A DNA stretch of 64,000 bases. Origin: Serratia fonticola. Its GTDB lineage: Bacteria > Pseudomonadota > Gammaproteobacteria > Enterobacterales > Enterobacteriaceae. Shown here piece after piece: positions 40,710-48,892 of this stretch. The stretch is from contig NZ_CP011254.1 in assembly GCF_001006005.1 (NCBI RefSeq), positions 806,001 through 870,000 of the forward strand. The letters are read 5' to 3'. Below the pieces are notes generated by a model that worked only from the letters and a program-made list of their open reading frames with translations, was not told the DNA's origin and did no database searches. Numbering within the stretch: position 1 is the first letter of the stretch; every line of letters begins with the position of its first letter. The position numbers were made by a program, and so were the translations under genes.

Positions 40710-41489
40710 TTACGCCTGTTTTTCCGGCGCGACGGTGCAGGTAGTGCCGTTGCAGCGGAAGCTCAGCTGCGGCCGGCCGCCGTAGTCGTTGACATAGGTC
40801 AGCACCGGGCTGGCCCCCACGCTGGCGGCACTCACCGTCAGCGGCAGACTGCCCTTCGGCGGCACCATCATCGGTTCGAAGCCCTTGATACCGGCATTTT
40901 TGTTGCTGCCCGCATCCACTATCGTGACGTAGTAGGGGGTCGGGTTGTTGACCACGTATTTGTCCCCCTGCTTCGTCAGCGTCAGTTGTTCCTGCGGCGG
41001 CGCCCCGTTCTTGTCCATCGCAATCCCTGCCGGGCGGTAGAACAGCTTGATTCGGGTCTGCAGGGCAATCTGCAGCGTGTTCGGCTTGGTGCTCTTCGGC
41101 GGAATTTCCCGCAGGTTGAAGTAGTACAGCGTCTCCCGGTCTTGCTTGAGCAGCTTCGCCGCCGGCAGGGCCTGGATTTTCACCTGGCTCGGCTTGCCCG
41201 GCTCGATGCGCTGCACCGGGGGCAGTACCGTCAACGGGCTCTGAATTTTGTTACCCTTCTCGTCCTCAATCCAGCCCTGCGCCAGGTACGGCAACTGCTT
41301 GTTCTGGTTGCTGACGTTCAGGCTCACCGAGTTCTGCCCCCCGTCAAACACCACCCGGGTCCGGTCCAGCGCGATGGCGGCCTGCGCCTGCGGCACCACC
41401 AGAGTACCCAGCAGCAGTACGGCAAGCGCCCCCGGCACGGCGGGCGTTCGTAAAAGAGCGGCATTCATGTTCAACGAGTTATTACGCAT
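40710..41489 (-). CDS. Periplasmic fimbrial chaperone (PapD/MrpD-like)
   Basis: A 259-aa PapD-type chaperone. Signal peptide to about AQA (residue 37), then AIALDRTRVVFDGGQNSVSL. The family signature LYYFNLREIPPKS and RIKLFYRPAGI are both present, with the chaperone Arg and Lys in DRTR and the RIKLFYRP strand. A C-terminal Cys pair (FRCNGTTCTV) is as in MrpD-like chaperones. Overlaps the usher stop by 8 nt. Confidence 0.95.
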   Translation of the reverse strand: MRNNSLNMNAALLRTPAVPGALAVLLLGTLVVPQAQAAIALDRTRVVFDGGQNSVSLNVSNQNKQLPYLAQGWIEDEKGNKIQSPLTVLPPVQRIEPGKPSQVKIQALPAAKLLKQDRETLYYFNLREIPPKSTKPNTLQIALQTRIKLFYRPAGIAMDKNGAPPQEQLTLTKQGDKYVVNNPTPYYVTIVDAGSNKNAGIKGFEPMMVPPKGSLPLTVSAASVGASPVLTYVNDYGGRPQLSFRCNGTTCTVAPEKQA

Positions 41490-44082
41490 TTTTTTCTTCC
41501 CCGGCCTCCACGGCCGCTTTCAACAGGGTTTCAGTTAACGCAGGCCCACGCGTTTTATCCGGAGCCTGATGTGTCGGATGGCACGGCAGCAGCAAGGTGT
41601 TCATCAGCATGTCCGCCGGTAACGGCGTCGGCATCCGCACTTCACACTGCGCCGCCCCGTCCCAGTGCACCGTCATGGTTTCACCGGCGTTGATGCCGCT
41701 CAGGTAGACGCTGCCGCCGTCGTTGACCAGGCCGGTTTCCTGTTTGCGTGCGTTCAGCACCCTTGCCCCAAACGGCGGTTCGCTGCCGTCGGCCAGTTTG
41801 ATGACCGCCATCGCCTTGGCCCCCGCAATCACCTCAAACTTGCGGTAACCAATCGCCCCTTCGGTCAAGGTGGCCTGGACCACCGATGTGGTGGCCTCGG
41901 CGTTGTCACCCAGTTGATTCAAATCGATGCTGGCCTTGTTGCGGTAGTAGCTGCTCACGTCACCAATGACCGCCTTGCCCCAGGCATTGGTCTTGCTGCT
42001 CCTGCCATAGCCACGTACCGGCACCTCCGGTACCCCCTGGGTGTCAATCAGCATCCGGGTACCGCCCGCCATCCCGGCGCGGTGCAATGCCCCGCCTTCA
42101 GCCGTCATCGTCATCCCGCCCTGCATTGACATGCCGAAGGCGCTGTAGCGATCTTGTTGATAACTGGCGTTGGCACTCATACGCGTCGTGTCACCCTCGT
42201 GGTTGTAATACCCACTCACGTTGGCCCCACTGCGCGACGTCCCGGCGTTAAGCTGGTAGTTGTTGTGCTCGTCAATCCGCTCCGAGTAACCGACCCGGTG
42301 GGTGGTGTCATTACGATTGACCGAGGTGTTATAACTGACGGTCGAGCTGTTATCCCACGGCATCGACAGCGACAGGTATCCCCCGTCGTCATGGGTACCG
42401 TTATAGGTGTTGCGGTACGCCGACAGCGACAGGCTCAGGTTACGGAACCGCCCGACGTCGAAATAGCGCGACACCGTCAGGTTGTAGCGGTCGTTGGCCG
42501 GCCGGTCCCAGTAGGTCTCATGGCTGTAGTTGAGGTAGCTGCTCAGCCCCCAGTCCCGGAAGTGCTTGTTAAAGGTGATGGTGTACATCTCCTTGCCGTT
42601 GCCGGTACGGGTGCCGTAGTACCGCGCATCGAGGTACTCGCTCATGCTCATGAAGTCCTGCTCCGAGAAGCGGTAGCCGGCGAACGTCACCTGGCTGTCT
42701 AACTCGTCGAAATTCTTCGAGTAGCTCAGGCGGTACGATCCGCCACTGAGCGTGCCGCCTTCCTGTGGCAGACGGGCGCGCGATTGGGTCGCGTCGAACG
42801 ACAGTGCCCCGAGCGCCATCAGGTCGCGACCTACCCCGAGCGAGAGGGCGTTGTAATCGCCGCCCGCCAGGGCACCGCCATACAGTGACCAACCGTTACT
42901 CACCCCCCAGGAGAACTCGCCGGTGCCAAACATGGGGCCACGCGAATGGTGCTGCCAGTCCGACGGCTTACCCGCCGCCAGCTTGAAGCGCACAGAACCC
43001 GGGCGGGTCAGGTACGGAATGTTGGCGGTGTTAACCACGAACTCCTGCACGCTGCCGTCCTGCTCTTCAACCCGGACCTTCAGTTCACCCGTCACGGCAT
43101 CGTTGAGGTCCTGGATGCGGAACGGCCCCGATGCCACGGTGGTCTCGTGCAACACGCGGCCCTGCTGGCTGATGACCACTTTGGCGTTGGTTTTCGCGAC
43201 CCCCACCACCTCAGGTGCATAGCCCCGCAGGTTCGGCGGCAGCATGTTGTCGTCCGAGACCAGGCTGGCCCCGGTAAAACGGAAGCTGTCGAACATGCTG
43301 GAGTCCAGGTAGTTCTCCCCCATTGTCAGCTTCGAACGCAACGCCGGCACGGCCCGGTAGGCGTAATAACGGCTCCAGTCCAGCTGTTGACGGGACGACC
43401 GCCCACTCCCGGTCTGATGGTCAAGGCTGGCCTGCCAGTCCGCACGCAGTCGCCAGGCGCCCAGGTTGGCGCCGGCCGTGCCGTTACCGCTGAGGCTGTA
43501 CCCGCGCGTCCCCTGCTTCAGCTGTTGCTGGCTTCGTGCATTCACGTTGTAATCAAACAGCAACCCTGGAATACCCTCATCCCAGCGTGACGGTGGATCC
43601 CAGTTTTCATCGGTGTATTCCAGAAAGGCCTGCGGGATATTCAGATAAAGCGCATTGGTCGACAGGTCGCCCCGGACCTCCATCCCCTGCACACTGCCCT
43701 CGTCCAGACACGTGTTACCGTGCCACCAGGTCACCTTGCCGAGCACGCCTTCCTTGAACCCCAGCTCATTCGCCAGCGCCCGGGTGATACATGCCCGGCT
43801 GCCCTTCGGATCATCCTTCGGGGCATAAAAGGGAATTTGTTGCTCCGGCAGTTCATTCTTGTTGATGTGCACCACCATGCCGTAGGTACCCGGCATGATG
43901 TAACCACCACGGGAAAACTGGCTCAGGTCGATATTTTTCCGGTCGTTGACATCCAGCACATCCGTATTGAACTGTATGTCATCGGCCGCGAAAACCACTG
44001 TCATCGGCGTACTCAGCGCGAGCGAAACACACAACCCGAGCGCCTGAATACGAACCCGCTTTCCTGTCGGTGACAATCCCAT
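41482..44082 (-). CDS. Outer-membrane usher (PapC/MrpC-like)
   Basis: An 866-aa usher forming the outer-membrane pore for fibre secretion. Signal peptide to about VFA; N-terminal domain DIQFNTDVLDVNDRKNIDLS with Cys-bearing ACITRAL. The barrel part includes SYRLSYSKNFDELDSQVTFAGYRF (in part), a plug region, and the C-terminal PPFGARVLNARKQETGLVNDGGSVYLSG-type domain ends with CEVRMPTPLP and LLPCHP. Normal length. Lies between a minor pilin and the chaperone as in pap/mrp operons. Confidence 0.96.
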   Translation of the reverse strand: MGLSPTGKRVRIQALGLCVSLALSTPMTVVFAADDIQFNTDVLDVNDRKNIDLSQFSRGGYIMPGTYGMVVHINKNELPEQQIPFYAPKDDPKGSRACITRALANELGFKEGVLGKVTWWHGNTCLDEGSVQGMEVRGDLSTNALYLNIPQAFLEYTDENWDPPSRWDEGIPGLLFDYNVNARSQQQLKQGTRGYSLSGNGTAGANLGAWRLRADWQASLDHQTGSGRSSRQQLDWSRYYAYRAVPALRSKLTMGENYLDSSMFDSFRFTGASLVSDDNMLPPNLRGYAPEVVGVAKTNAKVVISQQGRVLHETTVASGPFRIQDLNDAVTGELKVRVEEQDGSVQEFVVNTANIPYLTRPGSVRFKLAAGKPSDWQHHSRGPMFGTGEFSWGVSNGWSLYGGALAGGDYNALSLGVGRDLMALGALSFDATQSRARLPQEGGTLSGGSYRLSYSKNFDELDSQVTFAGYRFSEQDFMSMSEYLDARYYGTRTGNGKEMYTITFNKHFRDWGLSSYLNYSHETYWDRPANDRYNLTVSRYFDVGRFRNLSLSLSAYRNTYNGTHDDGGYLSLSMPWDNSSTVSYNTSVNRNDTTHRVGYSERIDEHNNYQLNAGTSRSGANVSGYYNHEGDTTRMSANASYQQDRYSAFGMSMQGGMTMTAEGGALHRAGMAGGTRMLIDTQGVPEVPVRGYGRSSKTNAWGKAVIGDVSSYYRNKASIDLNQLGDNAEATTSVVQATLTEGAIGYRKFEVIAGAKAMAVIKLADGSEPPFGARVLNARKQETGLVNDGGSVYLSGINAGETMTVHWDGAAQCEVRMPTPLPADMLMNTLLLPCHPTHQAPDKTRGPALTETLLKAAVEAGEEKNA

Positions 44083-44122
44083 ATCCTTACCTTGTTATTT
44101 TAGAAACCATTGCGCGGAATAT

Positions 44123-44659
44123 TCAGAAATAATCCAGCTTGAAACGTATCGAAGAAAAATAATCACCGGACTTGACCGCGTGATTATTGGCCACCAATTT
44201 CAGGGAATAATTCAGCTTCATATCTCCGGGAAAAATATCGGCCAACGACAATGCTTTTCCTGGCAAGACAATATTGCCTACGCCATCTGAAATCTGCAGA
44301 CCAACGCCGGACGTGTCACCGTGAACACCAAATAATGTCTCTTCGGCATCACCGTCAAAGGTCACCTGGAATTGTTTCCAGCCTGTTTTTCCCGGACGCT
44401 CCAGAACACAATCAACCAGGTGGATAGAAAAGGATTTACTGCGCCCCTGGCCGTCACGAAGAATATCGGCCACGGAAATAATCCCCATATCAATACTTTG
44501 TTCGCGGCTCTCGACCGCAATGGCACAGGCCGTATCGATAATGCTTCCCTGCATATTGACCCGTCCCCATCCCGCCAGGCCAGCGGCAGCATGAGAAGAA
44601 AACGTGGCGGGAAATAACAGACAGGAAAATACGATTAACGTTTTATTATTAATGGGCAT
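44123..44659 (-). CDS. Minor fimbrial subunit (MrpB/PapH-like)
   Basis: A 178-aa pilin-like protein with a signal peptide to about SHA, then GWGRVNMQGSIIDTACAIAVES (first Cys) and HLVDCVLERPGK (second Cys), ending YFSSIRFKLDYF. More AT-rich than the downstream genes. In Pap/Mrp operons the gene between the major pilin and usher encodes the anchoring terminator subunit (PapH/MrpB), the likely role here. Confidence 0.87.
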   Translation of the reverse strand: MPINNKTLIVFSCLLFPATFSSHAAAGLAGWGRVNMQGSIIDTACAIAVESREQSIDMGIISVADILRDGQGRSKSFSIHLVDCVLERPGKTGWKQFQVTFDGDAEETLFGVHGDTSGVGLQISDGVGNIVLPGKALSLADIFPGDMKLNYSLKLVANNHAVKSGDYFSSIRFKLDYF

Positions 44660-44761
44660 TTTCCACTCATCTCCTGGGCAATCAGTCTTAAAAAGGCATG
44701 CGGGGATCCCGCATGCACAGGCACGCCAATATTTAAAATAAAATAGAGGGAAAAATCGGAC

Positions 44762-45295
44762 TTAGTTGTATGCCAGGGTAAAGTCAGCGACGGACTGGAA
44801 ATTACCTTCGGTGATGGCGGCAGAGGCACCGTCACCCTGCATGTAGGCACCGAAGCTCAGGGTATTGTTACCGTCCTGCAGCAGCTGTTGCTTGGTCGGT
44901 TTACCCAGTTTAATCACTTCACCATCGCCCTGAGTGATGGCAATGCTGGCGCCTTTGGCCGTCCCGGTGATACCCAGCAAACCGTTGCCCGCCGCAGATT
45001 CCATCCCGGTGAAGGTGACTGCCACCTTGTTTTTCGCCGCCGGATCACCAAACGAGCAGTTTTCAAGCTGGATATTAAAGTTACGTGCTGTGGACTTGCC
45101 GCCGTTTTTCAGCGCCGCGTTGGAAATCTGACCCAGCTCAACGGTCTGATCTACAGTGTCCGGGGAAATAGAGCACGGTGCATCAATAATAGAGCCGGTG
45201 AAGGTCACTTTACCGTGTCCTTGGTCAGCAGCGTGCGCCATTGAGGCAGAGCCAAATGCGATTACCGCAGCCAGAAGTGTCTTATTCAGGTTCAT
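44762..45295 (-). CDS. Major fimbrial subunit (PapA/MrpA-like)
   Basis: A 177-aa pilin beginning MNLNKTLLAAVIAFGSASMAHA (split signal, mature start near ADQGHGKVTFTGSIIDAPC). Pilin disulfide Cys residues are in DAPCSI and ENCSFGD; the C-terminus NFQSVADFTLAYN fits donor-strand exchange. First gene of the fimbrial operon, followed by a 100-bp gap to the next gene, which would allow higher expression of the major subunit. Upstream is the GATC-rich control region. Confidence 0.93.
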   Translation of the reverse strand: MNLNKTLLAAVIAFGSASMAHAADQGHGKVTFTGSIIDAPCSISPDTVDQTVELGQISNAALKNGGKSTARNFNIQLENCSFGDPAAKNKVAVTFTGMESAAGNGLLGITGTAKGASIAITQGDGEVIKLGKPTKQQLLQDGNNTLSFGAYMQGDGASAAITEGNFQSVADFTLAYN

Positions 45296-45738
45296 TATAG
45301 TTTCCTAAGCATGATTAATGATTGATGTTTAATTCCGGACCTCGGACTGCATAATCCATTACGCAATGCACCCCGAAAGCAATAAAAAAGTGACGATTCG
45401 ACTCACGTCACAATATCAAAATAGATCCAGAGCAAGAACAAAGGACACCCTCGTTCTGAAATCAATTATTGCAAGAAAGTACATTTAGACCAAATATTTT
45501 CATCAGGATATAACAAAAAAAATATATAAAACTAACAAGCTTTACTTTCACATTAAAAATCGAAACATCCGATCGTGATAATGATTGTTGCGATATATTA
45601 TGCTGTAATTACATCAAACATCAAATCAACCGATCTGATTAGTCAAAATAAACGATATAATGATCCGTGAAATGCAGGATTGCCCCATAACCACCGAGAT
45701 CTCTACCACTTTTGGGGTAGAAACATGGAGCGAAAAAC
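45296..45738. promoter_or_regulatory. Divergent pap-like control region with five GATC sites
   Basis: 443 bp between the major pilin gene (minus) and a PapI-like gene (plus), AT-rich, with Dam sites GATC at 45424, 45571, 45632, 45662 and 45698. In the pap operon, Lrp and PapI bind around two GATC sites in a similarly sized divergent region and DNA methylation sets phase ON or OFF. The arrangement here is the same in outline; the precise Lrp and PapI sites and promoters cannot be fixed by eye. Confidence 0.6.
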
Positions 45739-46050
45739 ATGACAAAGAGAAAAACCACTCACCAAGAAAGCCTTCGGCTACAACATGCATTACTTAATGT
45801 ATTGCAACAATTGGCCCCCCCTGTAACGAACCATACGTTACCCCCGGAAAAGAGCTGGCCCTCTACGCGCCAACTGGCTATGGCCATTGATATCGGAATT
45901 TACCGAGCGCGTTATTTATTGCTCGACATGGTGAATAAAAATTATATCGTCGTCAGTGACAGTGCCATAAATAATTCACTTCGCTGGTTTCCGATTGGGA
46001 GCAATACCCCGAAACCATTTTCGGCACCGAATTACCGACAGACGCCATGA
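45739..46050 (+). CDS. PapI/FaeA-like fimbrial regulator
   Basis: A 103-aa winged-helix protein. The segment WPSTRQLAMAIDIGIYRARY followed by LLLDMVNKNYIVVSD has the helix-turn-helix and wing of PapI/FaeA proteins; the N-terminus (about 35 residues) is longer than in PapI. GGAG lies 8 bp upstream of the ATG. It is divergent from the pilin operon across the GATC-rich region and heads the glycosylation operon, so it probably controls both. Confidence 0.72.
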   Translation: MTKRKTTHQESLRLQHALLNVLQQLAPPVTNHTLPPEKSWPSTRQLAMAIDIGIYRARYLLLDMVNKNYIVVSDSAINNSLRWFPIGSNTPKPFSAPNYRQTP

Positions 46051-46078
46051 CGGAATAAAACAGAATGAGGACTTCACA

Positions 46079-47731
46079 GTGACCTTTCTTGTCAATATTC
46101 TGATATTACAGGGGCTTTCTCTCGGAGCCCTTGGATTTTGGTGTTGGCGTATCAGAGACCGTCGCGCGATTTTCATCTCGCCTGCCCTGCGCTATTTTAC
46201 GGCGGGAATGGTGATGTTAGCCCTGCCCCTGGCCTACACCACCGATGTCCGCGTGCCGGGAGCGGCATGGCGGGTTGCTGGCGCCGTGCTGGGTATCCTT
46301 TGGTTTTTTTCGTGCCTGCAGCTACGCTGGCGCCGATGCACGTTGCTCACAGTCCTCTATGGCGTGCTTCTTTTGGTTGGTATGCAGGCGATTATTGCCG
46401 GTCAGCAGTGGCTCATGCCTGATAATGCCTGGGTCCCCCTTTATGGTCACCGTATCTACGGCACCTTCTTTCAGCCCAACGTGCTTGCCAGCTTTATTGC
46501 GACCGGCGTTACCCTCATCCTTGCCTTGTTGCTGTTGCCCGGGTTGGCCTCAAAACACGCGGGGATTGAACGCGCCCGTCAGTACAGCCTCAATGCCCTG
46601 CTGGTCGTGCTCTCGGCCCTGTTGATTTGCATTCAGTCCCGGGCCGGCTGGCTGGGAGGCCTCGCCGCCGTACTGCTGCTTTTTCGTTTTGGCCGTATCA
46701 CTGCCCCGAACACCGTCAATGCCGTCGCTGCCCTGACCGGTGGTGTTGCCCTGGGGAGTGCCTGGCTGCTCTCCGGAGAGGCACTGCTTCCGCTGACAGA
46801 CCACTCGGGCAGCAACATGGCCCGCTGGACCATGCTGCGTGACACCCTGGCCATGATTGCCGAACGGCCTTTGCTGGGATGGGGATATGGCGGATTCGAG
46901 TACGACTTCCAGCACTTTCGCGTAAACCAGAGTCCCCCCACCCCGGTGACTGAAATTGCCCGCCATCCCCACAACGAAATCTTGCTGTGGGCCGTTGAGG
47001 GCGGAGTCGTCGGGCTGGTCGGCGTGCTCCTGATGGTCGCCGGCGCGGGAATTATCGTCCGCCAGGCGATAAAACGGGACCGCCTTGCCCTGCGCGCCGG
47101 GCATCGCATGGCCGGGGTAGCCACCGCGTTAAGTATCGCCCTGCTGCCCATGGCTATCCACAGCCTGCTGGAGTTTCCGTTCTACCTCTCGACACTGCAT
47201 TTTGTCATTTTTCTGCTTTTGCTCGCCATGGCGGACAGCCTCGGCACAACTACGTCAACCCTGCCCACTCTGGCGGACAGGGCAAGCCAACGTCTGAACC
47301 TGGCCATGACGGCACTGACACTGGGTATTGCCGCACTGGCCATGGTGACCATTGAAGGGGAAGTGACGCTCACGCAAGTAGAAACATTTGGCATGGAAGA
47401 TGTCACTCCCTTAACAACGTTATCTTCCCCGGCGCGTCATCTGCTTTTGGAACGTATCACCTTTGATGAACAGGTAGGCGCCCTGATGACCTACAACCGG
47501 ACGCGGGATGAACAGCTGTTGGAAGGCTACAGCCGGTGGGCACAAACCTACCTGCAACACCGCATCGACAAGCACGTATATGCCAACCTGATCACCATCT
47601 TACGGCACCAGAAACACCCGGCAACGGCCGAGCATTATCGCCGTGAGGCCGCCTTGCTTTTCCCGACCGACAGGCGTTTTGCCTCCTCAGTCGATACCCC
47701 AGCACCGCAACATTACCAGGACTGGCCATGA
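46079..47731 (+). CDS. PglL-type O-oligosaccharyltransferase / Wzy-like ligase
   Basis: A 550-aa polytopic membrane protein starting at GTG 46079 (GAGG 8 bp upstream). Features of the PglL family: GTFFQPNVLASFIATG (Q-P-N motif), the Wzy_C periplasmic region LLGWGYGGFEYDFQHF with HPHNEILLWAVEGG, and the C-terminal MAIHSLLEFPFYLSTLHF (HSLLE[YF]P signature). Such enzymes move lipid-linked glycans onto Ser/Thr of exported proteins, mainly type IV pilins. Located between two chaperone-usher clusters, so the pilins may be its substrates. No glycan synthesis genes are in the window. Confidence 0.82.
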   Translation: MTFLVNILILQGLSLGALGFWCWRIRDRRAIFISPALRYFTAGMVMLALPLAYTTDVRVPGAAWRVAGAVLGILWFFSCLQLRWRRCTLLTVLYGVLLLVGMQAIIAGQQWLMPDNAWVPLYGHRIYGTFFQPNVLASFIATGVTLILALLLLPGLASKHAGIERARQYSLNALLVVLSALLICIQSRAGWLGGLAAVLLLFRFGRITAPNTVNAVAALTGGVALGSAWLLSGEALLPLTDHSGSNMARWTMLRDTLAMIAERPLLGWGYGGFEYDFQHFRVNQSPPTPVTEIARHPHNEILLWAVEGGVVGLVGVLLMVAGAGIIVRQAIKRDRLALRAGHRMAGVATALSIALLPMAIHSLLEFPFYLSTLHFVIFLLLLAMADSLGTTTSTLPTLADRASQRLNLAMTALTLGIAALAMVTIEGEVTLTQVETFGMEDVTPLTTLSSPARHLLLERITFDEQVGALMTYNRTRDEQLLEGYSRWAQTYLQHRIDKHVYANLITILRHQKHPATAEHYRREAALLFPTDRRFASSVDTPAPQHYQDWP

Positions 47732-48417
47732 AAAAAGCCCACATCAACATCCTGATACAGGACACCAACCAGTTTTTTGCACAGGGCCTCACCACCCTGC
47801 TGCAGACCGAGGACCTGTGCAAACACACAAACGTCACCCTTTTAACCCAGCATCAGCGCCATTTGGCCGACCTGTTTATCGTGACGGATGACTTCTCCTC
47901 TTTTCTCAACACCTGTCGGACCACGACGAATACGTATACCCGGCGGAGTATCCTGCGGATCCAGGATAACCACCGATACCGAACATATTCACACAGGCGA
48001 TACGAGACCGGCATCATTAAACGGCATGACAGCATAAACACCGTGCGGCAGGTCATTGAAGCCGTCGTCAAGAAACACAATGACAGCATCATCTGCGATG
48101 CCCCGCGCATCCGCCCGACACTCACACGCAAAGAGTGCCAAGTTATGGCTGCCCTGGCGCAGGGGCTGTCAGCTAACCACATAGCCAGACTGCTCGGCGT
48201 GCACATCAAAACGGTCAGCCACCATAAATGTTCCGCCATGCGCAAGCTGGGGTTCTCGCGCAATCACGAATTATGTCTCTGGTTGAACAATCTGGACGGG
48301 TTACCGCACTGCCTCCACGACGCCGAGGCGTTGCCCCCCTATCAGAAATCGCATCAAGGTGCTCCCCGAGGGAGTATCTCCCCTCATGCCCCTTCAGCGA
48401 CAGAGAGGTCTTCATGA
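47728..48417 (+). CDS. LuxR-type transcriptional regulator
   Basis: A 229-aa protein with a degenerate N-terminal receiver-like part (INILIQDTNQFFAQGLTTLL, no full phospho-acceptor pocket evident). A C-terminal LuxR helix-turn-helix (LTRKECQVMAALAQGLSANH and LLGVHIKTVSHHKCSAMRKLG) follows, then a His/Pro-rich tail. The ATG overlaps the transferase stop (ATGA). Similar orphan LuxR regulators (FimW/EcpR-like) control fimbriae in enterics, the likely role here. Confidence 0.82.
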   Translation: MKKAHINILIQDTNQFFAQGLTTLLQTEDLCKHTNVTLLTQHQRHLADLFIVTDDFSSFLNTCRTTTNTYTRRSILRIQDNHRYRTYSHRRYETGIIKRHDSINTVRQVIEAVVKKHNDSIICDAPRIRPTLTRKECQVMAALAQGLSANHIARLLGVHIKTVSHHKCSAMRKLGFSRNHELCLWLNNLDGLPHCLHDAEALPPYQKSHQGAPRGSISPHAPSATERSS

Positions 48418-48461
48418 CAAACAACAACACGCCCACCCAACAGGATACGCAACCCGCATGA
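48414..48461 (+). CDS. 15-codon leader peptide ORF
   Basis: ATG 48414 encodes MTNNNTPTQQDTQPA and ends at TGA 48459-48461, which overlaps the lipoprotein ATG (ATGA). GAGAGG lies just upstream and the ATG also overlaps the LuxR stop. It continues the unbroken chain of 4-nt overlaps, so it is likely translated as a coupling peptide. No function for the peptide itself is evident. Confidence 0.5.
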   Translation: MTNNNTPTQQDTQPA

Positions 48462-48892
48462 ACACACCACTCAATCGCTCCCTTCGCGGGGGCATTCTGT
48501 TTCTCATTGCCCTCGGTGGCGTCGCCTGCCAAACCCCAAAACCCGGCACGGCTCCCGCCGGGAAACCGACCGCCACAGGCGCTACCCAGTCCGAAGAAGA
48601 GCGACTTAAACAGCGTGAGCTCGCGCAATTAACGCTGTGCCAGGAACAAATGGGGGCCTTGCGCAAGATCACCCCCAAACAACATCAGCAATACCAACAG
48701 GCATTCGACGGCCTGATGCAGGGCGCCGCACAGTATGCTCGTGTGCGTGTTCAGGTAAACGAGAATACGCAGGAAACGATGGATGCCCTATACCGCTACA
48801 AAATCAACTACCTGTGTGCCAACGTCAGTCAAGCCGTCTTGACCGGGCTTGCTGAGCGCGTTGAGCTGGGTAAAGAGGAGCCGGTTAAATGA
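48458..48892 (+). CDS. Lipoprotein of the fimbrial glycosylation operon, 144 aa
   Basis: Signal with lipobox ALGGVAC (Cys near residue 23), then a Pro/Thr-rich spacer and a helical domain (EEERLKQRELAQLTLCQEQM, then QQYQQAFDGLMQGAAQYARV). Start ATG 48458 is fixed by coupling to the leader peptide. It overlaps the FKBP gene by 4 nt. Unknown family; probably an outer-membrane lipoprotein working with the isomerase or usher. Confidence 0.72.
   Translation: MNTPLNRSLRGGILFLIALGGVACQTPKPGTAPAGKPTATGATQSEEERLKQRELAQLTLCQEQMGALRKITPKQHQQYQQAFDGLMQGAAQYARVRVQVNENTQETMDALYRYKINYLCANVSQAVLTGLAERVELGKEEPVK

Noticed and set aside
40650..41453. 267-codon open frame on the plus strand
   Set aside because: Antisense to the chaperone gene; Arg/His/Leu-rich shadow typical of GC-rich reverse strands.
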